DNA of 64,000 bases from Streptomyces olivaceoviridis (GCF_014650115.1 NZ_BMUI01000002.1:124001-188000); one strand, 5' to 3'; positions 34,830 through 45,231 are shown, counted from the first letter of the stretch. Made by a program: numbers and translations. Notes: a model not told the origin generated them from the letters alone.

Positions 34830-35318
34830 TCAGGGGAGCACGCCCTCCAGGGTGAGCAGCCGGACCTTGCGCTCAAGTCCCCCCGCGTATCCGGTCATCG
34901 ATCCGTTCGCGCCGATCACCCGGTGGCAAGGGCGCACGATGAGCAGCGGGTTGGCGCCGATCGCCCCGCCGACGGCGCGAACTGCGGCGCGGGGCGCGCC
35001 GATCCGGGCGGCGATCTCGCCGTAGGTGGCGGTGGCGCCGTACGGCAGCTCGTCCAGCGCGGCCCAGACCCGCTGCCGGAACTCGGTGCCGGTCGCCCGC
35101 AACGGCAGCCGGAACTCCTTGAGTTCCCCGGCGAAGTAGGCGGCGAGCTGGTCGGCGGCGGCGCGGAACGGCCCGGGGTCGTGCCACCAGCCGTCCTGGA
35201 CGGTCCGGCCGCCCTTCTGTCCGGGCACGGACAGGGAGGTGAGCGCGCCGTCCGCGTCGGCGGTCAGCAGCAGCCGTCCGACGGGGGCGTCCAGGTGAGT
35301 GCAGTAGACGGTGGTCAT
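34830..35318 (-). CDS. ogt: Methylated-DNA-protein-cysteine methyltransferase
   Basis: The 162-residue protein contains the acceptor-cysteine motif IVRPCHRVIGANG near the C-terminus and the preceding DNA-binding helix (YGEIAARIGAPRAAVRAVGG). It transfers the alkyl group from O6-methylguanine to its own Cys and is used once. It lies 52 bases downstream of the Ada-AlkA fusion gene on the same strand, forming an alkylation-repair operon. Confidence 0.94.
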   Translation of the reverse strand: MTTVYCTHLDAPVGRLLLTADADGALTSLSVPGQKGGRTVQDGWWHDPGPFRAAADQLAAYFAGELKEFRLPLRATGTEFRQRVWAALDELPYGATATYGEIAARIGAPRAAVRAVGGAIGANPLLIVRPCHRVIGANGSMTGYAGGLERKVRLLTLEGVLP

Positions 35319-35370
35319 CGCAGCGGATTCCTCGGCTCGGCGGTGGTCAGGGGACGGGCGGACAGGGCGG

Positions 35371-36768
35371 TCACCGGACCGGCTCCCCCGCCAGCAGCAG
35401 GTGCCGGACGGCGTACGACCGCCAGGGCCGCCAGGTGTCGGGGACGTCGGCGCCGGGCGGGGCGACGTCGGGATCGCCGAGGGCGCGGACGCGGAGGACG
35501 GCGACGGTGGCCGGGTCCATGCCGGGCACGGCGAGCAGGGCCTCCTCGGCGTCGTGCCGGTCGGCGCCCGGATCCAGCCGTACGGTGCCGTCGGCGAGGG
35601 CGGCGGCGAGCGCGCCCAGCGGGCCGCCGGGCTCGGCCTCGGCGAGGACGGCGGGCTCCGGGAAGAGGTGGGTCAGGCCGCCGTGGGGCGCGTCGAGCAC
35701 CTTGCCGTACCGGCGCACCAGTTCCTCGGCGCCGTGGATGCCGGCCAGGGCGCGTACGGCGGGCTCCAGCGGGTCCACGGCGCCGGGCGAGCGCAGTCCG
35801 GGCCGGGCGGCGACCAGCGGGGCGAGCCGGGGGTCGGCGCCGAGCCGTTCGTCGACGGCGTACGGGTCGGCGTCCAGGTCGAACAGCCGGCGCAGCCGCT
35901 GCACGGCGGTGGTGAGGTCCCGGGGGTCGGTGAGGTGCAGCCGGGCGTCGAGCCAGCCGCCCGGGCGGGTGCCGGTGCCGGCCCGCGGGGTGCGGGCGCG
36001 TTCGTCGACGGCGGCGAGGCCGGTGCCGTACGGCAGCCGAAGGGTGCGCCGGTAGGTGCGGGCGCCGGGGGCGCCGGTCACCTCCTCGACGCCCGCTACG
36101 GCCTCCCGCGCGAGCTGGTCGAAGACGGCGGCGGACTGGTAGGGGCCGCGGTGGGCGAGCCGGAGCGGGATGCCGGCGCCGGGTGCGGCCCGGCGGGCGG
36201 CGCGGCTTCGGAGGGCGGCGGCCCGCACCTCGGTGGGGGTCGCGGCGTACACCTCCCGGATGGTGTCGTTGAACTGCCGCACGCTGGCGAACCCGGACGC
36301 GAACGCGATCTCGGTGACCGGCAGGTCGGTGGTCCGCAGCAGCACCCGCGCGGTGTGCGCCCGCTGGGCCCGGGCGAGCGCCACGGGTCCGGCGCCCAGT
36401 TCGGCGGTGAGCTGCCGCTGGACCTGCCGGGCGCTGTAGCCGAGCCGAGCGGCGAGCCCGGCGACGCCTTCGCGGTCCACGACGCCGTCGGCGATCAGGC
36501 GCATGGCCCGGCCGACGACGTCCGCGCGGACGTTCCACTCCGCCGAGCCCGGCACGGCGTCCGGCCGGCACCGCCGGCAGGCCCGGAATCCGGAGCCCTG
36601 CGCGGCGGCGGCCGTCGCGAAGAACCGTACGTTGCGCCGTTTCGGCGTCACGGCCGGGCAGCTGGGCCGGCAGTAGATGCCGGTGGTCTCGACGGCGAAG
36701 AAGAACACCCCGTCGAACCGCCCGTCCCGGCTCCGCACCGCCTCGTACCTGCTGTCTTCGTCCTTCAC
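35371..36768 (-). CDS. Ada-AlkA fusion: methyl-sensing regulator and 3-methyladenine DNA glycosylase
   Basis: The 465-residue fusion has three parts. The first is an Ada N-terminal zinc domain (about 1-80) with the four Cys in GIYCRPSC and FRACRRCRPD; the first Cys accepts methyl groups from phosphotriesters. The second is an AraC-type helix-turn-helix (VAGLAARLGYSARQVQRQL, then EIAFASGFASVRQFNDTI). The third is an AlkA-type HhH-GPD glycosylase (about 190-465, with LAGIHGAEELVRRYG and VPGMDPATVAVLRVRALGD). Methylation should turn it into an activator of its own operon with ogt, while the third part excises alkylated purines. The start is the GTG at 36768, matching the beginning of the Ada domain. 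Confidence 0.9.
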   Translation of the reverse strand: MKDEDSRYEAVRSRDGRFDGVFFFAVETTGIYCRPSCPAVTPKRRNVRFFATAAAAQGSGFRACRRCRPDAVPGSAEWNVRADVVGRAMRLIADGVVDREGVAGLAARLGYSARQVQRQLTAELGAGPVALARAQRAHTARVLLRTTDLPVTEIAFASGFASVRQFNDTIREVYAATPTEVRAAALRSRAARRAAPGAGIPLRLAHRGPYQSAAVFDQLAREAVAGVEEVTGAPGARTYRRTLRLPYGTGLAAVDERARTPRAGTGTRPGGWLDARLHLTDPRDLTTAVQRLRRLFDLDADPYAVDERLGADPRLAPLVAARPGLRSPGAVDPLEPAVRALAGIHGAEELVRRYGKVLDAPHGGLTHLFPEPAVLAEAEPGGPLGALAAALADGTVRLDPGADRHDAEEALLAVPGMDPATVAVLRVRALGDPDVAPPGADVPDTWRPWRSYAVRHLLLAGEPVR

Positions 36769-36847
36769 GTGGTCCAGTGTGGGACGGGCGGGAGGGAGGG
36801 GCCAGCGGAAATCGGACGTGGAGCCGGCGGGCGCGGCCGGGGTGTCC

Positions 36848-37942
36848 CTACGCCCACCGCCCCCGCTTGGCCTCCAGCGCGGCCTTCCCTTCGGCTCCCT
36901 TCCGCCTGTACTCCCGGCGCAGTTCCGCACGGGCCCTGGCGTCCGTCTTGGCCACGATCCACTGGTTCTCCCGCAGCAGCTTCCGGTAGCTCTCCAGCCG
37001 CCGCTGCGGAAGCTCCCCGTTCTCCACGGCGGACCGCACCGCGCAGCCCGGCTCGGACTCGTGGGCGCAGTCCTGGAACCGGCACCGCTCGGCCAGTTCC
37101 TCGATCTCGGTGAACACCTGCCCGACGCCGGTCTCGGCGTCGAAGAGGCCGACGCCCCGCAGGCCGGGGGTGTCGATGAGCACCCCGCCGGAGGGCAGGG
37201 CGAGCAGGTTGCGGGTGGTCGTGGTGTGCCGTCCCTTGCCGTCGACGTCGCGGGCCGCCTGCACGTCCATGACGTCGGCGCCGACGAGCGCGTTGGCGAG
37301 GGTGGACTTGCCCGCGCCGGACTGGCCGAGCAGCACGCTCGTACCGGAGCCGACGAGCGCGACGAGCACGTCGAGTCCGTCGCCGTGCAGGGCGCTGACG
37401 GTGAGGACGGGCACGCCGGGCGCGCTGGTCTCCACGTCCTGCACGAGGTGGGCCAGGGTGACCGGGTCCGGCACGAGGTCGGCCTTGGTGAGGACGACGA
37501 CGGGCTGGGCGCCGGACTCCCAGGCGAGGGCGAGGAAGCGTTCGACGCGGCCGAGGTCGAGTTCGACGGCGAGGGAGACGGCGACGACGGCGTGGTCGAC
37601 GTTGGCGGCGAGGATCTGCCCCTCGGACCGCTTGGAGGAGGTGGAGCGGACGAAGGCGGTGCGGCGCGGCAGGTAGGCGCGCACGTACCGGGGGTCGCCG
37701 CCGGGGTCGACGGCGACCCAGTCCCCCGTGCACACGACCTTCATCGGGTCGCGGGGCACGACGAACTCGGTGTCGGCGCGGACGTTCCCGTCCGCGGTGA
37801 CGACGTCGCACTGTCCGCGGTCGACCCGGACGACCCGTCCGGGCAGCAGCCCGTCGGCCTCGAACGGGGCGAACGCCTCGGCCCAGGACTCGTCCCAGCC
37901 GTAGGGAGCCAGTGCGGAGAATTCAGCGGAGGTGGAAGTCAA
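36848..37942 (-). CDS. rsgA: Ribosome small-subunit-dependent GTPase A
   Basis: The 364-residue protein has an N-terminal OB-fold and a circularly permuted GTPase domain in the order G4 (VVLTKAD), G5 (LTVSALHGDGLD), G1 (LLGQSGAGKSTL), G2 region (GRHTTTTR) and G3 (IDTPGLR). It ends with the RsgA zinc motif CRFQDCAHESEPGC. It assists late 30S subunit maturation. In many Streptomyces it follows other genes; here a 23-residue peptide gene lies 54 bases upstream on the same strand. Confidence 0.93.
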   Translation of the reverse strand: MTSTSAEFSALAPYGWDESWAEAFAPFEADGLLPGRVVRVDRGQCDVVTADGNVRADTEFVVPRDPMKVVCTGDWVAVDPGGDPRYVRAYLPRRTAFVRSTSSKRSEGQILAANVDHAVVAVSLAVELDLGRVERFLALAWESGAQPVVVLTKADLVPDPVTLAHLVQDVETSAPGVPVLTVSALHGDGLDVLVALVGSGTSVLLGQSGAGKSTLANALVGADVMDVQAARDVDGKGRHTTTTRNLLALPSGGVLIDTPGLRGVGLFDAETGVGQVFTEIEELAERCRFQDCAHESEPGCAVRSAVENGELPQRRLESYRKLLRENQWIVAKTDARARAELRREYRRKGAEGKAALEAKRGRWA

Positions 37943-37996
37943 GGGAGACCCTTCACAAGGGTGGCCCCGGGCAGGCGCGTACGGTGCGCGGTCGGT

Positions 37997-38068
37997 TCAG
38001 CCGGCGGCCACGGAGGTGGACTTGATGAGTTCCTGGATGAGGGCAGCGCCCAGCGCAGTGACAGCCAT
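37997..38068 (-). CDS. Short 23-residue peptide gene with strong ribosome site
   Basis: An ATG at 38068 opens a 23-codon frame ending TGA at 37997. The product is M-A-V-T-A-L-G-A-A-L-I-Q-E-L-I-K-S-T-S-V-A-A-G. A strong ribosome site (GAGGAGGT) lies 8-15 bases upstream, much better than expected by chance. The middle (LGAALIQELIKS) would form an amphipathic helix of the kind seen in phenol-soluble-modulin-like or membrane-active peptides, or it could be a regulatory leader for rsgA 54 bases downstream. No Cys and no RiPP leader features are seen. I do not recognise it, and translation is inferred only from the ribosome site and composition. Confidence 0.5.
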   Translation of the reverse strand: MAVTALGAALIQELIKSTSVAAG

Positions 38069-38195
38069 CTGTCGACACCTCCTCGTCCTCGCTCGCGCGT
38101 CCGCACACCACCTCGGCGTGCCAGGCAACTGTAGCCCGTGGACGGGCCGGTACGTCAAAGCATTTTCCGCCCGACCGGAAATTCCGCGCCCGCGG

Positions 38196-39671
38196 TCAAC
38201 CGACCGTGCAGGGCGAGCCGTTGAGCGTGAAGCGGTACGGCGTGCGGTTGCCGCCGGTCAAGGAGCCCAGGAAGCCGAAGGACAGGGTGCCGTGCGCGGC
38301 GACCGTCTTGTTGTAGTCGGCGGCGGTGGCGGTGACGCGGGGGCCGTCCTGGTGCACGGTGGCGTCCCACATCTGGCCGACCTGCTGGCCGTCGCGGAAG
38401 GCCCAGGACACCTCCCAGCCGGTGAGGGCCTGGTCGGTGGTGACGCTGACGGTGGCCTGGAAGCCGTCGGGCCACTGGCTGTCCAGTTCGTAGGCGACCC
38501 GGCAGCCGGCCGGCCGGGTGGTGGCGGAGGCGTTCACCGGGCCCGCGCGGTGGGTGGCGGAGGAGGTGCCCTGGGGTTCGGGGTCGGGCTTCTGCGGGGC
38601 GGGCCGGCGCTCGGTGCGGGTCGCGGAGGCCGGGGCGGAGGGGGAGCGCGTGGCGGTGGGGCGGGCCGCGGTGCGGGAGACGCCCCGGTCGGCGACCGGC
38701 TGCCGGTCGTCCTGGGCGGCGGCGGTGTCCTCGCCGGAGCCGCCGAACGGCATCATCGACACACCGAGCGCCAGCGCCGACAGCAGCACCGCGGCGGCGA
38801 GGAGTCCGCCGCGCAGCACCCTGCTGCGGCCCGCGCCCTCCTCCCGGTCGTCGGCGTCGGCGCCGCCCGGGCGGCCCGCGCCGAGGCGGACCTCGGTGGC
38901 GCGACGGCGCCGCTCCAGGTAGGCGAGGCCGCCCCAGCCGATCACGCCGCCGGCCAGCGCGCCGGGCAGTCCGCCGCCGTGCAGGCGCAGACAGGCGGCG
39001 GCCTCGGCGCACCGCACGCAGGTGGCGAGGTGCCGGGAGAGGTCGCCGGGGGTCTCGACGGCGGTCGAGCGGGTGACCGCGTCCAGCAGTCGGGCGTAGC
39101 TGCGGCACTGCGCGTCCATCGGGGAGTCGAGGTGGGCGCGGTGGCAGCGGTCCCGGAACAGGCCGCGGACCTGGTCGAGTTCGTCGGCGACGGTGGCCGG
39201 GTCCAGGCCGAGCCGGCGGGCCACGGTGGGCAGCGGGAGCGCCTCCACCTCGGCCAGCCAGAGCAGGGCGGCGTCCGCCTCCTGCATGTCCCGCAGCCCC
39301 CGCAGCGCGACCGGCCGGCCGAGCGGCGGCCCGGAGAACCGGGCCGCGCTGCCGGAGTTGAGCCACAGTCGCAGCTCGGGGTCGAGCTTGTGCCCCTGCC
39401 CGTCGGCCTCCCAGGCGGCGGCGGTGGCGCGTACGGCGGTGAGCAGCGCCGGGATCGTCGGCAGCCGTGCGGTGCGGCTTCCGGCGCCGCGCACATGGGT
39501 GCTCGCGGCGGCACGGACCTCGCGCATGCCGAGCGTGAACGCCTCGGTGGCGAGCTGGTGGGCCGTCAGGGACCCGGAGGTGCACAGGTCGGCGTAGGAG
39601 AGCACCGCGTCCCAGCACTCCGAGAACAGCGCGGCCTCGGTGTCGTCCTGAGGGGTCGGCAGGTCGGGCAT
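38196..39671 (-). CDS. Membrane-spanning sigma/anti-sigma-like protein with extracellular CBM2 domain
   Basis: The 491-residue protein combines parts rarely found together. About 1-190 is a degenerate ECF sigma-like region (ALLWLAEVEALPLPTVARRL, then GLDPATVADELDQVRGLF). A zinc anti-sigma-like motif follows (HLATCVRC, H-X3-C-X2-C). After hydrophobic segments (GALAGGVIGWGGLAYL; LLAAAVLLSALALGVSMM) comes a Thr/Pro/Ala linker. The C-terminus, about 105 residues, is a family 2 carbohydrate-binding module (CRVAYELDSQWPDGFQATVS, then GWEVSWAFRDGQQVG, with Cys at both ends). It looks like a one-protein sensor linking outside polysaccharide to transcription. Region 2 residues needed for core or promoter binding are not clearly present, so it may only sequester a sigma factor. 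Confidence 0.78.
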   Translation of the reverse strand: MPDLPTPQDDTEAALFSECWDAVLSYADLCTSGSLTAHQLATEAFTLGMREVRAAASTHVRGAGSRTARLPTIPALLTAVRATAAAWEADGQGHKLDPELRLWLNSGSAARFSGPPLGRPVALRGLRDMQEADAALLWLAEVEALPLPTVARRLGLDPATVADELDQVRGLFRDRCHRAHLDSPMDAQCRSYARLLDAVTRSTAVETPGDLSRHLATCVRCAEAAACLRLHGGGLPGALAGGVIGWGGLAYLERRRRATEVRLGAGRPGGADADDREEGAGRSRVLRGGLLAAAVLLSALALGVSMMPFGGSGEDTAAAQDDRQPVADRGVSRTAARPTATRSPSAPASATRTERRPAPQKPDPEPQGTSSATHRAGPVNASATTRPAGCRVAYELDSQWPDGFQATVSVTTDQALTGWEVSWAFRDGQQVGQMWDATVHQDGPRVTATAADYNKTVAAHGTLSFGFLGSLTGGNRTPYRFTLNGSPCTVG

Positions 39672-39887
39672 GGGACTCCTGCATCCACGAGCGAGGGCAA
39701 CTCACCAAAGGGGAAAAGGAGTTGCGGGGAACCCCGCGGCAGGGCACAGAGCCTTTCACGCTCCCGCCACAACTGACAAGCGACCTGTTCACATCCGGCT
39801 ACCGACAGTGGCGGCGGGCGCGCGTGCCGCGATCAGCCCGCGACTCCGGCCTTGGGTACGGACGCGGACGCGGTTCTGCTCACCGGG

Positions 39888-41249
39888 TCACACCCGGACC
39901 GGCTCCTCCCCCGTCTCCGTTCCCTCCGCGTCCTGCGCCGACGTGTCGTCCGCGGGCAGGCTGTCCATGAAGGAACTGACGGAGAAGACCGCGCGGCCGG
40001 GGCCGGGCGGGCCGTAGCCGGGCGGGGAGGACAGGCCGAAGTCGTCCATGGTCTGCCGGTAGGCCTGGAGCAGCCGGATGTGGTATTCCAGCGGCGCGCC
40101 CTGCGGGTTGGCCTTGCCGAGCGGGGTGGTGGGCTCCGGGCACCAGGTGGTGAAGCGCGGGGTGATGCCGTGCGACATGAAGAAGCGCAGGCCCTCGGTG
40201 GTGGAGGCGATGGCCTCGTCCACGGTGGTGAAGCCGAACGGCTCGGCCATCTCCACGCCCGCCACGAAGTTGGGGATCACGTTGCGCGCGCCGAACACCT
40301 CGGCGGAGTCCAGGATGCGGCGGTGCCACTCGTCCCGGCCGACGTAGCGCTCCTTGCCGGGGCAGTACAGCTCGAACAGCCGGCGGTCCCACACCTCGAA
40401 GTTGGGGTGGTAGATCTGCACGCCGTAGTCCTTGAACCGCTGCACGTCCGCCTTGGGCAGCGCCTGCGCGACGACCTTGCCGATCCAGCGGCCCGGGAAG
40501 CGCTCCTCGATGGCCTTGGCGTAGTGGCCGTAGAAGTCGGCCTCGTCCCGGCCGGCCACCTTCGACGTGATCGCGCCGCCGGTGAGGGTGTAGGCCGTCG
40601 ACGCCTTCTGGGTGTCGTACCGGTCGATGATCTCCAGCGCCTCCAGGACCTCCTCGACGTCCTTGACGCCGGTGTAGGGCCGGCCGGCGGCCTTGTGCTG
40701 GCGCCAGTTGTGATTGATGTCGCAGTACTGGCACTCCTCCTTGGCGCCGAAGTACTGGCAGACCCGGAAGACGGTCAGGTAGATCAGGTAGCCCCACTGG
40801 ATGGTGGGCGCGACCTCCATCACGGACTTCCCGTTGGAGAGGGTGTGCCGGTAGTACTCGGGCATCGGCGGCACCCCGACGTCGGCGACGCGCCGGCCGT
40901 CGAGGTACAGCCCGAGCAGCCCTTCCTCGTCGGCGGCGACCCGGTACGGCGAGGCGGGGTTCACCCGTACGGAGACGACCGTGCGCCTCAGCTCGTACGG
41001 GCCGCCCGTCAGGATGATCTCCTCCGGGGGCCGGCGCAGCGCGGCCTCGCCCAGCTCGGGCAGGGTGCCGTGGTCGAAGGAGAAGATGAAGTACGACTTC
41101 GGTTTGACGTCCCCGTCCTCATTGTCACTGAGTGCGGATTTGTCGAAGGCGACACCGCCCCGGAGCAGGTCCTCCTTGAAGACGGCCTCCCGCGGCACCT
41201 GCGGGAACCGCTCCATCAGATCCTCGACCAGCGCGGTGCGACTGCCCAT
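39888..41249 (-). CDS. Radical SAM protein with CX8CX2C cluster motif
   Basis: The 453-residue protein carries a putative radical SAM cluster motif, CQYFGAKEECQYC (about 155-167), with spacing C-X8-C-X2-C instead of C-X3-C-X2-C. Downstream LTGGAIT resembles the GGE motif and VGRDEWHRRILDSAEVFG, then NVIPNFVAGVEM, fit a TIM-barrel radical SAM core of the BioB-like kind. The N-terminal 130 residues and the C-terminus are unfamiliar. No substrate peptide or partner enzyme is adjacent, apart from the CBM2 fusion gene downstream. The ATG at 41249 has GGAGGAG upstream. The reaction is unknown; the cluster type is inferred from the Cys pattern. Confidence 0.8.
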   Translation of the reverse strand: MGSRTALVEDLMERFPQVPREAVFKEDLLRGGVAFDKSALSDNEDGDVKPKSYFIFSFDHGTLPELGEAALRRPPEEIILTGGPYELRRTVVSVRVNPASPYRVAADEEGLLGLYLDGRRVADVGVPPMPEYYRHTLSNGKSVMEVAPTIQWGYLIYLTVFRVCQYFGAKEECQYCDINHNWRQHKAAGRPYTGVKDVEEVLEALEIIDRYDTQKASTAYTLTGGAITSKVAGRDEADFYGHYAKAIEERFPGRWIGKVVAQALPKADVQRFKDYGVQIYHPNFEVWDRRLFELYCPGKERYVGRDEWHRRILDSAEVFGARNVIPNFVAGVEMAEPFGFTTVDEAIASTTEGLRFFMSHGITPRFTTWCPEPTTPLGKANPQGAPLEYHIRLLQAYRQTMDDFGLSSPPGYGPPGPGRAVFSVSSFMDSLPADDTSAQDAEGTETGEEPVRV

Positions 41250-41406
41250 CCGTCTGTCTCCTCCCGGCTCAGGCGTACGCCTCTCACCGTATGCCCCCGC
41301 CACCGGAACCCCTGTGCCGGGGCCCCGGCGATCCTACCGGTACACCCCATTTATCCACTTTGGCGATGAAATCGGCAGCGCGCCGCCGCTCCCCCGGTCG
41401 GCACGC

Positions 41407-42414
41407 TCAGGCCGTGCGTCCCAGCTCCGCGGGGTCGACCGCGTGCAGCAGACCGTCGCCGGCCGACAGCCGCTCGGCCTCCTCCACGACCACCCGCCCC
41501 AGCCGGGCCACCTCGTTGCCCTGCGAGCCGGCCAGATGCGGGGTGAGGAAGGCGTTCGGCAGGTCGTACAGCGGGGAGTCGGCGGGCAGCGGTTCCGGGT
41601 CGGTCACGTCCAGCACGGCGCTGAGGCGTCCGGCGCGCAGCTCCGCTATCAGTGCCTCGTGGTCGACCAGGGCGCCGCGCGCGGTGTTGACGAGCACGGA
41701 CCCGGCGGGCATCAGGGCGAGCTCGCGGGCGCCGATCAGATGGCGGGTCTCGGCGGTCTGCGGGGCGTGCAGCGTCACGATGTCCGAGGTGCGCAGCAGT
41801 TCGTCCAGCGGCAGCAGCGGTACGCCGAGCCGGGCGGCCTCCGCCGCGTCCACGTACGGGTCGGCGAGCGTGACCGCGAGGTCGTGCGGGCGGAGCAGTC
41901 CGAGCAGGCGGCGGCCGATCCGGGAGGCGCCGACGACGCCGACGCGGCGGCCGTGGTTGCCGATGCCGGGCAGGATGTCGCCGTGGGGAAGGGCGCGCCG
42001 GTCGCGCAGCCGGTCGCGGAGGGCGAAGACGTCCTTCCCGGCGAGCAGGATCATGGCGAGGGTGTACTCGGCGACGGGCACGGCGTTGGCGGCGGCGGCC
42101 GTGGAGACGGCGATGCCCCGCTGCCACACCTCGGGCGTGGTGAACCCCTTGACCGAGCCGGCCGCGTGCAGCACGGCGCGCAGCCTCGGCGCGGCGTCCA
42201 GGACGGCCGCGTCCAGGCGGGGACAGCCCCAGCCGGTGATCAGGATCTCGGTGCGGGCGAGGACCTCCCGCACCCGGGCCCCGGTGAAGTCGTGCGCCAC
42301 CAGAGCGGGATCGATGTCCACGCACGCGCGCAGCCGGGCCAGCAGTTCCGGCGGGAAGACGAGCGGCACGTTCCGGGCTGTCATGGCGAACAGCGCCTGG
42401 GGACGCTCGGGCAA
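41407..42414 (-). CDS. D-isomer-specific 2-hydroxyacid dehydrogenase
   Basis: The 335-residue protein has the NAD-binding signature GVVGASRIGRRLLGLLRP in the middle. The catalytic Arg is in LVNTARGALVD, a Glu/Asp in DVTDPEPLP, and the His in LTPHLAGSQ. It reduces 2-keto acids or oxidises D-2-hydroxyacids with NAD(P). The TTG at 42414 was chosen because the family starts with a similar P-RPQALFAMT sequence and GGAAGG lies upstream; ATG 42384 would remove ten residues. It is divergent from aldO, and both may handle sugar acids or polyol products. Confidence 0.85.
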   Translation of the reverse strand: MPERPQALFAMTARNVPLVFPPELLARLRACVDIDPALVAHDFTGARVREVLARTEILITGWGCPRLDAAVLDAAPRLRAVLHAAGSVKGFTTPEVWQRGIAVSTAAAANAVPVAEYTLAMILLAGKDVFALRDRLRDRRALPHGDILPGIGNHGRRVGVVGASRIGRRLLGLLRPHDLAVTLADPYVDAAEAARLGVPLLPLDELLRTSDIVTLHAPQTAETRHLIGARELALMPAGSVLVNTARGALVDHEALIAELRAGRLSAVLDVTDPEPLPADSPLYDLPNAFLTPHLAGSQGNEVARLGRVVVEEAERLSAGDGLLHAVDPAELGRTA

Positions 42415-42482
42415 GGAAGGGACCTTCCGGCTCGGTGACGCTCGGACAGCAACCGGTCTCTACGGTAGGCGGCGCCGAATGA

Positions 42483-43817
<1,335 letters not shown>

Positions 43818-43871
43818 CGGCCGTTCGCCGGGGCGCCTCCCCCGACTTCCTCCAGCCCCTTTCCAAACCCC

Positions 43872-43901
43872 TTGTCGAAAGTCCCTCCCAGCCCATAGCC
43901 T
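43872..43901 (+). promoter_or_regulatory. Candidate promoter of the ROK regulator gene
   Basis: TTGTCG (43872-43877) and TAGCCT (43896-43901) separated by 18 bases resemble a housekeeping -35/-10 pair. They lie about 70 bases before the GTG start at 43970. Confidence 0.4.
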
Positions 43902-43969
43902 GACGCCCGCGCCGGTGCCGGAGCCGCCCCGGCCCGCACCGGTCCGCACGGGAGGGGAGGGGCAGCCAC

Positions 43970-45220
43970 GTGAAGCGCACCTCACGTGACATCCGCACCG
44001 CGAACCGCTACGAGGTGCTGCGCCAGATCATCGCCGAGTCCCCCACCTCCCGTCAGGAGCTGGCCGCGGCCACCGGGCTGAGCCTCGCCACGGTGGCCAC
44101 GCTCGTCGGTGAGCTGCTGGACCTCCGCATGATCACCGAGGTCGGGTTCGAGGACTCGGCCGGGGGCCGCCCCCGCGGGCTGGTCGCCGTCAACGCGTCG
44201 GGCGGCGCGCTGATCGGCGTGGACATCGCCGAGACGTACGTCCACGTGGAGCTGTTCGACCTGGCGTTGAACGTGCTGGCCCGCGCCGACGAGGACATGC
44301 GGCCCGGCGAGAGCCGGCCCGAGCAGGTGGTCGGGCAGGTCGCCGCCGCGGTCGGCTCGGTGGTCGCCCAGGCCGGCATCGAGGCGGCCCGGGTGCTGGG
44401 CGTCGGGGTGAGCGTGCCGGGCCAGGTCGACCGGGACACCGGGGTCGCCGAGTACGCGCCCAACTGGGACTGGCACGACGTGCCGTTGCTCGGTCTGCTC
44501 GCCGAACACCTCGCCTACCCGCTGTACCTGGACAACCCGCTGCGCGCCTGCGCGCTGGCCGAGCTGTGGTGCGGGGCGGCGCGGGGCCGCGGGGACGCCG
44601 TCGTGGTCAACCTCGGCACCGGGGTGGGCGCCGGTCTGGCCCTCGGCGGCGGTCTGCACCGCGGGGTGAGCAACAGCGCCGGCGAGTGGGGGCACACCAC
44701 GCTCGTACTGGACGGCCGGCTGTGCCACTGCGGCAACCACGGCTGCGTGGAGACGTACGTCGGCGCACCGGGCATCATGCGGAACCTGCGCGAACTCGAC
44801 CCGCGCTCGGTCCTGTTGCACCCCGGGGACCAGACCGCCACCATCGACGCGCTGGCCCGCGCGGTCGCCCAGGACGACCCGGTCGCGCTCAAGGTCGTCC
44901 GGGACACGGCCCGTTACCTCGGCGCCGGCATCTCCGACCTGATCAATCTCCTCAACCCCGAGGTGGTCGTCCTCAGCAGCTGGGTGGCCTCCCGGCTGGG
45001 CGAACCGCTGCTCGGGGAGGTCCGCCGGGCGGTCGCCCGGCACGCCCTGGGCCGGCCGCTGGCCGCCACCGAGATCGTCCTCTCCCCGATCCCCACCGAC
45101 CCGGTGTCCCTCGGCGCGGCCACGTTCGCGCTGGAGGGGGCGCTTCAGTCCGTGGGGCAGCGGACCAGCACCAAGCGCACCACCGCACCCGCGAGGAGCC
45201 GTACCGCACCGCCTTCGTGA
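43970..45220 (+). CDS. ROK-family transcriptional regulator
   Basis: The 416-residue protein has an N-terminal winged helix (NRYEVLRQIIAESPTSRQEL, then AAATGLSLATVATLVGEL) and a ROK sugar-kinase-like domain with DIAETYVHVELFDL, GTGVGAGLALGG and the zinc-binding CHCGNHGCVETY motif. Such repressors release DNA when a sugar or sugar derivative binds. Start: GTG 43970 with GAGGGGAGGGG upstream. It precedes a GH30 remnant and a broken GH2 gene, so it probably once controlled a galactan or galactoside locus. No transporter genes are left. Confidence 0.9.
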   Translation: MKRTSRDIRTANRYEVLRQIIAESPTSRQELAAATGLSLATVATLVGELLDLRMITEVGFEDSAGGRPRGLVAVNASGGALIGVDIAETYVHVELFDLALNVLARADEDMRPGESRPEQVVGQVAAAVGSVVAQAGIEAARVLGVGVSVPGQVDRDTGVAEYAPNWDWHDVPLLGLLAEHLAYPLYLDNPLRACALAELWCGAARGRGDAVVVNLGTGVGAGLALGGGLHRGVSNSAGEWGHTTLVLDGRLCHCGNHGCVETYVGAPGIMRNLRELDPRSVLLHPGDQTATIDALARAVAQDDPVALKVVRDTARYLGAGISDLINLLNPEVVVLSSWVASRLGEPLLGEVRRAVARHALGRPLAATEIVLSPIPTDPVSLGAATFALEGALQSVGQRTSTKRTTAPARSRTAPPS

Positions 45221-45231
45221 CGACGGAAGGG

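Noticed and set aside
39888..41249. RiPP locus pairing the radical SAM protein with the 23-residue peptide
   Set aside because: The peptide lies about 1.8 kb away beyond another gene, lacks a leader, and the radical SAM protein shows no SPASM or peptide-recognition part.
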